Positions 23,299 through 30,918 are shown, counted from the stretch's first letter. The stretch is 42,352 bases of DNA from an uncultured Dialister sp. (GCA_934216155.1 CAKQBK010000010.1:1-42352); one strand, 5' to 3'. Notes: generated by a model not told the origin, from the letters alone. Made by a program: numbers and translations.

Positions 23299-23334
23299 GA
23301 CAAATGTAAAATGTACGTAAAGGAGCGAATCGAC

Positions 23335-23856
23335 GTGGCAAAGTATCAATTTGATGATTTGGTCAAGGCTGCCGGCAATGGGGAAGGCATTTATGACCAT
23401 ATGAAAAAGAAAGAAATATCTGAGAAGGAAGCCATTCAGGAAATATTGTCTTCCTATTTCCGCTTTTCCATCACCGATGGATACCTGGTGGAGAAAGGCG
23501 GGCAGTTTGACTATGCCTTTGATTTCAAGAACGGAACCTGGGAACGGGCAGATTGGCGAAGTGGGGTGCCAGTGAAAACAAGTGGTACCCTATCCCATGA
23601 GGCGATGGAAGCGTTTGCTAAGGCAGTGGCGTTTATTTATGCACTGCCCCAGAAGCAGTTCGTCACCAATACCAAATCCTATGAAGTGAATACCGATGCC
23701 TATGAAAGAGAAAAATACGGCCCCATCAAGCGACTCACCCGGTGTGAACTGCGGATGGGGGACAAATTCTTCCGCTGGGTGGTGGAAGAAGATGAGGACA
23801 CTCCTTTTAGAGAGTTGTATGCCGCTCTTGTCAATTTGCGTGAAACAGTTGGGTAA
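23335..23856 (+). CDS. Conserved-looking cytosolic protein of unknown function
   Basis: 173 residues from a GTG start (VAKYQFDDLVKAAG), with AAGGAG at 23319-23324 ten bases upstream. No signal peptide or membrane helix. The protein is acidic and mixed alpha/beta, with aromatic-rich stretches FDYAFDFKNGTWERADWRSG and KYGPIKRLTRCELRMGDKFFRWVVEEDE. The repeated Trp and charged residues suggest a small globular domain. I do not recognise the family. Codon use matches the neighbours, with AGGAG and a clean stop before element C6, so it is very likely a real gene. It lies between the amino-acid ABC operon and the MgtC-like gene, with C elements on both sides. Confidence 0.75.
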   Translation: MAKYQFDDLVKAAGNGEGIYDHMKKKEISEKEAIQEILSSYFRFSITDGYLVEKGGQFDYAFDFKNGTWERADWRSGVPVKTSGTLSHEAMEAFAKAVAFIYALPQKQFVTNTKSYEVNTDAYEREKYGPIKRLTRCELRMGDKFFRWVVEEDEDTPFRELYAALVNLRETVG

Positions 23857-23858
23857 TG

Positions 23859-24458
23859 GTAGTGAGGAGTGAGGAGTTAGGAGTGAGGAGTGAAGGAAGG
23901 GGCGCACAAAATTTGGAAGCGCCCCAATACCCCTTTTTTATATAATTAGAAATATGTAGTGGTGAATGTTGTGACATGATGGTATGAATAACATAGGCAG
24001 TTATACCGCTGGTGCAGCCCCCTCTTTTATTCTCCCCCGATGGGCAATGCTGTTAAGTTAAGGATTTGCGTTAGTAGACATGACTCTGCTAGTGGTGACA
24101 GGCTCCAAAGTTGCTAAGGTTTCTCAGGCTGCTCAGGTTCTCCGAATGTGCCGGTAGACGCTAGCGTCATTAGCTCATTCGAGAAACGTGAGAAACCTAA
24201 GTAGCCTGAGAAACCTGAGTAACCTTTGCATCAACAGAAATCATCGCATATTTCGCTTAACTTAATGACATTACCCCGATGGGGGAGACGAGACGCTAGC
24301 ATGCATTCGGTAGAAGGCAAGTGTGCTATATCAATTTCTGTACATTACTACATCGGCGAGCTTATAGAGAAGGAATCTATAGGATGTGATACTATCGGTA
24401 TAAGAGCAATTCGATGTGCTCGCCGGCCACCACTCCTCATTCCTAACTCCTCACTCAT
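23859..24458. repeat. C-family element interrupted by an A-family insertion (copy C6)
   Basis: The left half 23859-23960 (GTGAGGA units, hairpin GGGGCGC...GCGCCCC, CAATACCCCTTTTTTATATA) and the right half about 24340-24458 (CGGCGAGC...GCTCGCCGG, then CACTCCT, CATTCCT, AACTCCT, CACTCAT) match the two halves of uninterrupted copy C3. Between them lies A7 with flanking sequence. This makes A7 younger than C6. Confidence 0.82.
24045..24273. mobile_element. A-family MITE-like element, 229 bp, with 10-bp target duplication (copy A7)
   Basis: Terminal inverted repeats AATGCTGTTAAGTTAAG (24046-24062) and CTTAACTTAATGACATT (24256-24272). Direct repeats CCCCGATGGG flank it at 24035-24044 and 24274-24283. 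Inside: left 9-mers AAGTTGCTA, AGGTTTCTC, AGGCTGCTC, AGGTTCTCC; core GAATGTGCC...GACGCTAGCGTC; right arm CATTCGAGAAACGTGAGAAA and so on. No open reading frame, so it must be moved in trans. Confidence 0.9.
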
Positions 24459-24472
24459 AATAAGAGGTGATC

Positions 24473-25174
24473 ATGTACATGTTGGATTCTGTTATACAAC
24501 TCTGCAAAGAATGGAGCATGCTGGGAATTTGTATTCGTTTGGCCTTGGCGACCATAGCGGGTATTATCATTGGCATGGACCGAGAATACAAGAATAAAGG
24601 GGCGGGGATCAAAACCCATGCTTTGGTTTGTATCGGGGCTGCTATGGCTATGATTATCAATGAATACGTGCTTCACACCTATCCGGATTCTAATACAGAC
24701 TTGACGCGTATCGGCGCCCAGGTCATCAGTGGCATTGGCTTCCTGGGGGTAGGGACCATCATGGTGACTGGTAGAAATGAAGTGAAAGGCCTTACCACGG
24801 CAGCGGGCCTCTGGGCTTGTGCCGGTATCGGACTGGCTGCGGGGATTGGCTTCATCGAGGGCACCCTCATTGCTATGGTTTTTGTCATATTGGTACTTCG
24901 TGTATTGAATCCGATTGATGCCTACCTTAGACAGCGGGCTAGGGATTTTGAAGTATATATAGAACTGGAAAATTCATCGGTTATTAAATCCCTTTTGATG
25001 GGACTTCGAGAAAAGAAAATTGTGATTTCTGATTTCCATACCATGAAAGACAAGCAGGAATTGGCATCGGTCAGTATTACCATGAGTCTCCGTATACCTC
25101 GCCACGGACAGCGACAGTCTTGTCTGCTATATATCCGCAGCATGGACGGAGTGAATTATGTAGAAGAAATATAA
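24473..25174 (+). CDS. MgtC/SapB-family membrane protein
   Basis: 233 residues. An N-terminal MgtC domain of four to five helices with the signature GIIIGMDREYKNKGAGIKTHALVCIGAA, then TRIGAQVISGIGFLGVGTI and VKGLTTAAGLWACAGIGLAAG. A soluble C-terminal domain (about 150-233, VYIELENSSVIKSLLMGLREKK) resembles an ACT-like fold. MgtC proteins are linked to growth in low magnesium, acid stress and control of ATP synthase. The site AAGAGG at 24462-24467 fits the ATG at 24473 (spacing 5); GTG 24467 and ATG 24479 are alternatives. Single gene; function here inferred from family only. Confidence 0.88.
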   Translation: MYMLDSVIQLCKEWSMLGICIRLALATIAGIIIGMDREYKNKGAGIKTHALVCIGAAMAMIINEYVLHTYPDSNTDLTRIGAQVISGIGFLGVGTIMVTGRNEVKGLTTAAGLWACAGIGLAAGIGFIEGTLIAMVFVILVLRVLNPIDAYLRQRARDFEVYIELENSSVIKSLLMGLREKKIVISDFHTMKDKQELASVSITMSLRIPRHGQRQSCLLYIRSMDGVNYVEEI

Positions 25175-25245
25175 AAAGCAGTGAGAAGTTAGAAGTGAGA
25201 AATGGTGGTGCGGCGCTTAGAAGTATGGGGCGCCGCTTTTTATAT
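25172..25245. repeat. C-family left half after the mgtC-like gene (copy C7)
   Basis: AGTGAGAAGTTAGAAGTGAG then the hairpin GCGGCGC...GCGCCGC (about 25210-25236) with a T run. It starts at the stop codon and probably terminates the transcript. Confidence 0.7.
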
Positions 25246-25255
25246 TGGAAGAATG

Positions 25256-25690
25256 ACAGGGGGCTTAGGTTTCTCAAGTTGCTCAGGTTCTCAGGTTCCT
25301 CAAATGTGCAGAAAGCTGAAAACCGTATCATCTCATCGTCATTTCGACCGGTCGTATTTGTGCGAGATGATGTAGTAGTAATGAAATGCGATGTGTAGGA
25401 GAATGGAGGAATCTTAAAGCAGTAGCGGTAAAGGTACTAGCTGAAATATCCCCATGACGGTCGGATTCAGTTGGATAGAATTCCGCTAGAGGTTTGAGAT
25501 TTCTCCACTTCTGTTCAACATAGTACCGAACTACTCTGCATAGTCATCAAGCACGAATCCCATCGGTCGAAATGACGTTAGTGATGATATGGATAGATTT
25601 ATCATAAAGATGCAAGCGTTATTATCTCATTCGAGGAACCTGAGCAACTTGAGAAACTTTAGCAACCTAATTAACCTGTAACTTCTAGCG
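25256..25690. repeat. A-family element split by an H-family insertion (copy A8)
   Basis: The left part (25260-25310) has AGGTTTCTC, AAGTTGCTC, AGGTTCTC, AGGTTCCTC, AAATGTGC. The right part (25630-25690) has CTCATTCGAGGAACCTGAGC, AACTTGAGAAAC and the conserved flank CTTCTAGCGG. The 241-bp H element lies between them. Confidence 0.7.
25337..25577. mobile_element. H-family element with 14-bp perfect inverted ends
   Basis: CGTCATTTCGACCG (25337-25350) and its exact complement CGGTCGAAATGACG (25564-25577). Inside are inverted GGAGAATGGAGGAATCTT and GAGATTTCTCCACTTCTG. No coding capacity. The ends resemble GTCATTTCGACC-type intergenic repeats of many bacterial genomes (from memory, not searched). 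Confidence 0.7.
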
Positions 25691-25737
25691 GTTTTAAGGC
25701 AAATTGCCTCTTTTCTTTTTGCAACCCTTTACACCTA

Positions 25738-25746
25738 TGATATAAT
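25738..25746 (+). promoter_or_regulatory. Extended -10 promoter of the purine deaminase leader
   Basis: TGA-TATAAT at 25738-25746, weak -35 TTTGCA (25718-25723), 17-bp spacer. It would start a transcript near 25753 with a leader of about 400 nt before the gene at 26160, containing the folded region at 25770-25893 and all of element A10. Confidence 0.6.
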
Positions 25747-25769
25747 TTAAAAGGTTCTTTTGCATCACA

Positions 25770-25893
25770 GTTACTTTTGTTGAGGGTGTTGTCCAGATGG
25801 CAGTTGTTACTGCATGGGTTTGTATCTATTGCAAGGGGACCGGGACCTTATATCTGGCAACGATCAACAGCGATCAACAATATTCACAGTAAC
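25770..25893 (+). ncRNA. Candidate structured leader RNA (unknown class) upstream of the purine deaminase
   Basis: Nested helices seen by eye: GTTAC (25770-25774) with GTAAC (25889-25893); TTGTTGA (25777-25783) with TCAACAA (25874-25880); GTTG-CCAGAT (25788-25798, one bulged T) with ATCTGGCAAC (25852-25861). Inside this third helix are two hairpins, GCAGT-TGTT-ACTGC (25800-25813) and TTGTA...TGCAA (25820-25834), and a purine-rich GGGGACCGGGACC segment. The fold is a closed multi-branch junction typical of riboswitch aptamers. It does not match the purine, THF, SAM, c-di-GMP or T-box consensus I know. It is not copied elsewhere in the window, unlike the repeat families. Confidence 0.5.
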
Positions 25894-25908
25894 ATGTACC
25901 TTTTGGAG

Positions 25909-26138
25909 CAGTGGTGTTAAGTTATGCGACATATGGGATGATTTCTTTTGCGGCAAAATTCTCGGGTTTCTCAGGTCGCTCAGGCGGCTCAGGTTACTCA
26001 GGTTCTCCGAATGAGATGATAGCGATTAGCGGATCATTGGAGGAACCTGAGAAACCTTAGCAGCTTGAGAAACTTGAGCCACTTGTAATCTGTAAAGGAA
26101 TCATACCTACTGACGCAAACCTTGACTTAATCGCACTG
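25909..26138. mobile_element. A-family MITE-like element, 230 bp, older copy (A10) inside the deaminase leader
   Basis: Ends AGTGGTGTTAAGTTATG (25910-25926) and CTTGACTTAATCGCACT (26121-26137). The 10 bases outside each end, CCTTTTGGAG and CCTGTAGTAG, agree at 7 of 10 positions, as expected of a decayed target duplication. Arms: AGGTCGCTC, AGGCGGCTC, AGGTTACTC, AGGTTCTCC on the left. It sits between the structured leader and the ribosome binding site of the deaminase gene. Confidence 0.75.
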
Positions 26139-26159
26139 CCTGTAGTAGGAGGAGTAGAA

Positions 26160-27176
26160 ATGGCAACAGACGTTACTATGGAATTCGTGCAGGGCATGCC
26201 AAAGGCAGAATTGCATTTGCACATTGAAGGGACTTTGGAACCAGAACTGAAATTGAAACTGGCCCAGAAGAACCACGTGGATATTGGACAGACCACTATC
26301 GAAGAAGTAAGAAAGTCTTATCAGTACGATGATTTGGCTTCTTTCCTGGCTGTATATTACCCGGCTATGAACGTGCTTCAGACCGAAGAAGATTTCTATG
26401 AACTGGCTATGGCATACCTCAGAAAAGCTAAGGAAAACAATGTACGTCACGTAGAAATTTTCTTTGACCCACAGGCACACACCAGCCGCGGCGTTGCATT
26501 TGAAACATTCATCAACGGCCTGTACCGCGCGACCGTAGATGCACGGGCTATGAATATCGATGCTCGTCTCATTATGTGCTTCCTCCGTGACCTTTCTCGC
26601 GAATCTGCTAGAAAGACACTGGAAGAATCTCTGCCATACCGTGATAAGTTTATCGGTGTAGGTCTCGATTCCGATGAACATAACAATCCGCCGATGAAAT
26701 TCTTTTACCAGTTCGCAGAAGCTACGAAATATGGTCTCAAAACCACCGGCCATGCGGACATTGACCAGAAGGATTCTATTGAACACATTCGTGAACTTCT
26801 GGAAGTGATCGGCGTAGATCGTCTCGACCATGGCACCAATATCGTAGAAGACCCGGACCTGGTAGACTTCGTAGTGAAGCACAAAATCGGCCTCACTTCC
26901 TGCCCGCTGTCCAACTCTTTCGTTCGCCCAGAAATGAAAGGCCACGAAATCAAAGAACTGCTCGGCAAAGGCGTTAAGATTTCCGTTCACTCCGATGACC
27001 CGGCTTATTTCGGCGGCTACATCAGCCTGAACTACTACGAACTGGCTCGTCAGTTTGACCTCACCAAAGAACAGGTGGTACAGCTGGCACGTAACTCTTT
27101 TGAAACCAGCTGGATTAGCGAAGAACAGAAAGCTATGTACATCGCTGAATTGGAAGAATACGCGAAGACTCATTGA
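26160..27176 (+). CDS. Adenine/adenosine deaminase (ADE/Aah1-like branch of the adenosine deaminase family)
   Basis: 338 residues. Metal ligands His19 and His21 in ELHLHIEGTLEPE, His198, and Asp279-Asp280 in HSDDPAYFGGYI; also His224 in DHG. The motifs HIEGTLEPE, FFDPQAHTSRG, CPLSNSFV and DDPAYFGGYI are those of adenine deaminases such as yeast Aah1 rather than classical adenosine deaminase. The enzyme would turn adenine into hypoxanthine plus ammonia. Oddity: the usual HAGE motif, whose Glu donates the proton, reads His198-Ala-Asp-Ile-Asp, so the Glu is missing; an Asp may take over. It is followed after 0.6 kb by a purine permease and an AdeC-like deaminase. AGGAGGAG precedes the ATG; the leader carries a folded RNA and element A10. 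The deaminase family is certain; the substrate is not. Confidence 0.82.
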   Translation: MATDVTMEFVQGMPKAELHLHIEGTLEPELKLKLAQKNHVDIGQTTIEEVRKSYQYDDLASFLAVYYPAMNVLQTEEDFYELAMAYLRKAKENNVRHVEIFFDPQAHTSRGVAFETFINGLYRATVDARAMNIDARLIMCFLRDLSRESARKTLEESLPYRDKFIGVGLDSDEHNNPPMKFFYQFAEATKYGLKTTGHADIDQKDSIEHIRELLEVIGVDRLDHGTNIVEDPDLVDFVVKHKIGLTSCPLSNSFVRPEMKGHEIKELLGKGVKISVHSDDPAYFGGYISLNYYELARQFDLTKEQVVQLARNSFETSWISEEQKAMYIAELEEYAKTH

Positions 27177-27218
27177 TGCACGACCGGTTAGCGATAGCTG
27201 GTAGGCTACCTTGGCGAT

Positions 27219-27396
27219 AAAAGGTTATATTCTTTGCTTTCTGTAGAGTCTTATTTCATGGAAATGAAAAAAGATAAGGTTATAAAGGGTTATGAAAGGT
27301 TATAGAGGGTTATGTGAACACCGATATTCTCATAACCTTTTTAACCTGTCTCAGCAGATGGATTCTCAGAGAGACGCGTGCGGAAGTAATACTAGC
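27219..27396. repeat. B-family element, diverged (copy B7)
   Basis: Left end AAAAGGTTATATTCTTTGC (27219-27237). The centre has GGTTATAAAGGGTTATGAAA, then another GGTTAT unit, against CTCATAACCTTTTTAACC. Right end GCGGAAGTAATACTAGC. Confidence 0.65.
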
Positions 27397-27400
27397 GAAA

Positions 27401-27588
27401 ACCCTCTTCCTCTGGAATGGGGGCAGGGGGGATAGCTCGCACTGGTGTGATTTCTGAAGATTGAAGTTATCCCTAAAAACGTTTCATTCAAGCGGGCAAA
27501 GCGGAGCACTTTTATCGCTAGTGCGAGCTATCCCCTGGGACGTTTCGCTACGCTTACGTCCAGTCCCCTTCCAGAGGAAGGGGATAAT
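27401..27588. repeat. F-family palindromic element (copy F1)
   Basis: The ends CCCTCTTCCTCTGGAATGGG and CCCCTTCCAGAGGAAGGGG pair. An inner 17-bp perfect inverted repeat AGGGGATAGCTCGCACT pairs with AGTGCGAGCTATCCCCT at 27520-27536. The small repeat ACGTTTCGCTACGCTTACGT is inside the right half, as in F3. Confidence 0.8.
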
Positions 27589-27625
27589 GAGTGTTGATCA
27601 TCTTAGGGCAATCATCTTTGGAGAG

Positions 27626-27748
27626 AACCCTTAGAACCTTCAGTACCCTTAGAACCTTTGTCTCTGGAAAAAGTAGCACCTATTTTCCTAATCCCTAGGG
27701 CCTAACCCCTAGCCACCAACACCTAACAACCAACACCTAACAACCAAC
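27626..27748. repeat. A-family fragment and D-family-like array before the purine permease
   Basis: 9-mers GAACCCTTA, GAACCTTCA, GTACCCTTA, GAACCTT at 27626-27660 are a half A element. At 27687-27748 D units CCTAATC, CCTAGGG, CCTAACC, CCTAGCC, ACCAACA, CCTAACA, ACCAACA shade into a ACCAACACCTAACA repeat directly before the AAGGAGC ribosome binding site. Confidence 0.65.
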
Positions 27749-27774
27749 AAAAAAAAGTAAGGAGCTTCAAATTC

Positions 27775-29112
27775 ATGTCAAATCAAGTTTCCGGTGGAAT
27801 ACTTGAAAGAATATTCCACCTTAAAGAAAATCACACCACTGTCAGAACCGAATGTCTGGCTGGGCTTACCACGTTTGTGTCCATGGCTTACATTCTTTTC
27901 GTCAATCCACAGATTTTGGGCGATGCCGGGATGGATGCAGGGGCTGTATTTACTGCCACCGCCTTATCCGCAATCATCGGCTGCCTCCTGATGGGCTTTT
28001 TGGCCAATTACCCGATTTCCATTGCACCGGGCTTGGGGGACAATGCGTTCTTTACCTACTCCGTAGTTCTCGCCATGGGGATGCCCTGGCAGCAGGCTAT
28101 GGCAGGTGTCTTTGTGGCTTCCATTCTGTTTACCATTGTATCTATTTTCCACATCCGTGAAATCATCATCGATGCCATTCCTCAGGATTTGAAATATGCT
28201 ATGGCAGCCGGCATTGGTATCTTTATTTCCTTTGTAGGACTTCAGGGTGGCGGTATCGTCATTGCTGACCCAGCTTCTGTGCTCTCCATCGGTTCCTTCA
28301 AAGTGCCAACCACATGGCTTACCATTTTTGGTACCATCGTGACCGCTCTTCTGATGGCTAGAAAAATTCCGGGATCCATTTTCTACGGTATCGTCATCAC
28401 CGCTGCGGCTGGTTTGGTGACTGGTATCATCGCACCGCCGGATTCTGTCATTTCTATGGCACCGAGCTTGGCACCGACCTTTGGCGTAGGCGTCGTAGAA
28501 ATGGGTGCTGTCCTGACTGACCCGACCATGTGGGCGGTAGTAGTGATTTTCTTCCTGGTGGCTTTCTTTGATACCGCCGGAACTTTGATTGGCCTGGCAC
28601 AGCAGGCAGGTTTCATGCACAATGGCAAAATGCCTCGCATCGGCAAAGCCCTCATGGCAGATTCTCTCTCCATGCTGGCTGGCGCTGTCATGGGTACCAC
28701 ACCAACTGCTGCTTACGTAGAAGCATCGGCTGGTATCGCTATGGGCGCTCGCACTGGTCTCACCGCTGTTGTGGTAGCTATTCTTTTCGGTGTCAGCATG
28801 ATTTTCTCGCCTCTTCTGGCTGTGGTCACTTCCAACGTTACCGCACCAGCTCTGATTGTGGTAGGGGTTCTCATGGCTTCCGCACTGAAAGAAATCCATT
28901 GGGATGAATTTGAAATCGCATTGCCGTCCTTCCTGGTTGTGATTGGCATGCCGCTGACCTTTAATATTTCCTACGGCATCGCTTTCGGATTTATTTTCTA
29001 TCCGCTGGTGATGATTGCCGCAGGACGCAGAAAAGAACTGAATGGCCTGATTTGGCTCATGTTTGTACTGTTCTTGATTCTGCTCTACACTTTGACGATT
29101 CTTAAATTCTAA
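27775..29112 (+). CDS. NCS2-family purine permease (AzgA/AdeP/PbuG-like)
   Basis: 445 residues with about 12-14 membrane helices. Typical AzgA-subfamily motifs: TECLAGLTTFVSMAYILFVNPQIL at the start, ANYPISIAPGLGDNAFFTY, FFDTAGTLIGLAQQAG and GTTPTAAYVEASAGIAMGARTGLTAVV. These proteins import adenine, guanine or hypoxanthine with protons. The next gene, 11 bp downstream, is an AdeC-like deaminase, so the pair forms an import-and-deaminate operon. AAGGAGC precedes the ATG. The exact purine imported cannot be told from sequence; adenine is favoured by context. Confidence 0.9.
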   Translation: MSNQVSGGILERIFHLKENHTTVRTECLAGLTTFVSMAYILFVNPQILGDAGMDAGAVFTATALSAIIGCLLMGFLANYPISIAPGLGDNAFFTYSVVLAMGMPWQQAMAGVFVASILFTIVSIFHIREIIIDAIPQDLKYAMAAGIGIFISFVGLQGGGIVIADPASVLSIGSFKVPTTWLTIFGTIVTALLMARKIPGSIFYGIVITAAAGLVTGIIAPPDSVISMAPSLAPTFGVGVVEMGAVLTDPTMWAVVVIFFLVAFFDTAGTLIGLAQQAGFMHNGKMPRIGKALMADSLSMLAGAVMGTTPTAAYVEASAGIAMGARTGLTAVVVAILFGVSMIFSPLLAVVTSNVTAPALIVVGVLMASALKEIHWDEFEIALPSFLVVIGMPLTFNISYGIAFGFIFYPLVMIAAGRRKELNGLIWLMFVLFLILLYTLTILKF

Positions 29113-29123
29113 GGAGAATTTCT

Positions 29124-30899
29124 ATGCTTACAAGAGAAATGCTTTCCGAATATATCGATGCTGGCGCTGGCCGTATCAAAGCCGACATGGCTATCCTTGG
29201 CGGTACTTTGATTAACGTCAATACCAGCGAATACTATAAAGCAGACGTAGCGATTTACAAAGGGAAAATCGTTGCAGTTGATTCCGATATTTCCGATTAT
29301 ATGGATGAACACACCCAGAAGATTGATGCTACAGGGAAATACCTGGCACCGGGCCTCATCGACTGCCATATCCATGTAGAATGCAGCAAAATGAGCATGA
29401 CACGCTTCGCACAGGCAGTGGTTCCTTGCGGTACCACCAGCATCGTGAGCGGTCTCGATGAATATATTTCCGTCATTGGAGTGGATGGACTTCAGGCGAT
29501 TTTCAAAGAAATCGATGCCTCCCCGCTGAAAGTGTTCTGGGCGCTTCCTTACAAGACCCCGTACACCATTCCGAAATCCACCATCGCATACAACGTCACC
29601 GCCAAAGACCATGCGAAACACCACCAGGATCCTCGCTGCTACGGCGTATGGGAACTGGTTCGTGAAGCGGTGATCACCAAAGACCCGGATACCTTGGATG
29701 CCATCGTAGAAGCACAGAAATACCATCGTCCGATTTTCGGTTGCAGCCCGCTTACCTCTGGCAAAGCACTGAACGAATACCTCATGAGCGGTGTTCGTGT
29801 GGACCACGAAAGCTATGACCATACAGAATTTTTGGAAAAAGCTAGAAAAGGGATTCACACCATCATTCGTGAATCGGCGGTAACCAAATTCCTGAAAGAA
29901 AATGTCCGCGCCATCACCGAAGGCGCTCCGGGTATGGCTCGTCACACCAGCTTCTGCTCTGACGACGTTCACGCTCGTGGCATCCTGGAACACGGCCACA
30001 TCGACCATATGGTTCGTCTGGCTATCCAGGCTGGTATTTCTCCTATGGAAGCCATTCAGATGGCTACCATCAATGCCGCTGAAGCTTACGAAATCGATGA
30101 CCATGTAGGCTCCATCTGCCCAGGCAAAGAAGCAGATATCCTTCTGGTAGACCAGCCAGGCACCTTCCACGTGGAAACCGTTATTTCCAAAGGCATTCTT
30201 GTCACCGAAAATGGAGAAAATAAATTCCACTATGAAGTACCGGAAAGAGAAGCATCCCTTATCCAGACCGTGCAACATGAAAAACTGACCGCCGATGATT
30301 TCAAATACCACGTGGACCTGAAAGAAGGCACCGCTCTGGTAGAAACCATCAATAGCGTAGGACCATTCATGAGAAAACGTCGCGACGTAGAATTGACCGT
30401 CAAAGACGGCGTGGTACTTCCTAGTGCAGAAAAAGACGTGGCACTCGTTTCCGTTATCGAACGTTTCGGTATCAATGGAAATATGTCCAAAGGCTTCATT
30501 TCTGGCTGGAACTTCCAGAAAGGCGCCATTGCCACCACCGCAGCACCGGATGATAACAACCTGGTGGTTGCCGGTGCGAACTACGAAGACATGGCTCTGG
30601 CTGCCAATACCCTGATTGAACAGGGCGGCGGCCAAGTGGTTGTCATCGATGGAGAAATCGTCTCCTTCCTGCCACTGCCGATTGCGGGCATTGCGTCTGA
30701 CCTGGAACCGGAAGCACTGGCTAAGAAAGAAATCGAACTGGAAGAAGGGGCCAAAGCTATCGGCAGCCGCCTGCCAGACCCGATTTTCTACCTGTCCTTC
30801 CTGCCTATTACGGCCATTCCAGATTTGGCTATCACCGATGGGGGCAACGTGGACTATACCAAACTGTCCTACTTCGATCCGATTCTGGAATTGAAATAA
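29124..30899 (+). CDS. AdeC-like adenine deaminase family amidohydrolase with altered metal motifs
   Basis: 591 residues, the length and order of bacterial adenine deaminase: N-terminal beta domain (AILGGTLINVNTSEYYKADV), metal barrel, and the C-terminal Ade domain (SKGFISGWNFQKGAIATTAAPDDNNLVVAGAN). His82 and His84 in DCHIHVE, Glu177 in GVWELV and Asp280-Asp281 in FCSDD are kept. Two motifs differ from the B. subtilis type as I recall it: DPHE reads Gly-Leu-Asp112-Glu113, and the His of IDGH is replaced by Cys207 in FGCSPL. It may be a diverged subgroup with another substrate or metal set. It is in an operon with the NCS2 permease. AAGGAG precedes the ATG; a terminator follows. Called adenine deaminase with caution. 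Confidence 0.75.
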   Translation: MLTREMLSEYIDAGAGRIKADMAILGGTLINVNTSEYYKADVAIYKGKIVAVDSDISDYMDEHTQKIDATGKYLAPGLIDCHIHVECSKMSMTRFAQAVVPCGTTSIVSGLDEYISVIGVDGLQAIFKEIDASPLKVFWALPYKTPYTIPKSTIAYNVTAKDHAKHHQDPRCYGVWELVREAVITKDPDTLDAIVEAQKYHRPIFGCSPLTSGKALNEYLMSGVRVDHESYDHTEFLEKARKGIHTIIRESAVTKFLKENVRAITEGAPGMARHTSFCSDDVHARGILEHGHIDHMVRLAIQAGISPMEAIQMATINAAEAYEIDDHVGSICPGKEADILLVDQPGTFHVETVISKGILVTENGENKFHYEVPEREASLIQTVQHEKLTADDFKYHVDLKEGTALVETINSVGPFMRKRRDVELTVKDGVVLPSAEKDVALVSVIERFGINGNMSKGFISGWNFQKGAIATTAAPDDNNLVVAGANYEDMALAANTLIEQGGGQVVVIDGEIVSFLPLPIAGIASDLEPEALAKKEIELEEGAKAIGSRLPDPIFYLSFLPITAIPDLAITDGGNVDYTKLSYFDPILELK

Positions 30900-30918
30900 T
30901 CCTATAGAGCTTGTATGA

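Noticed and set aside
25741..25900. Known purine riboswitch before the deaminase
   Set aside because: The conserved loop sequences and the TATA...CTACC / CCGTAAA pattern of the purine aptamer are absent.
25814..26014. 66-residue plus-strand open frame
   Set aside because: Crosses from the structured leader into the A10 arm; the C-terminus is the 9-mer repeat translated (LRSLRRLRLLRF).
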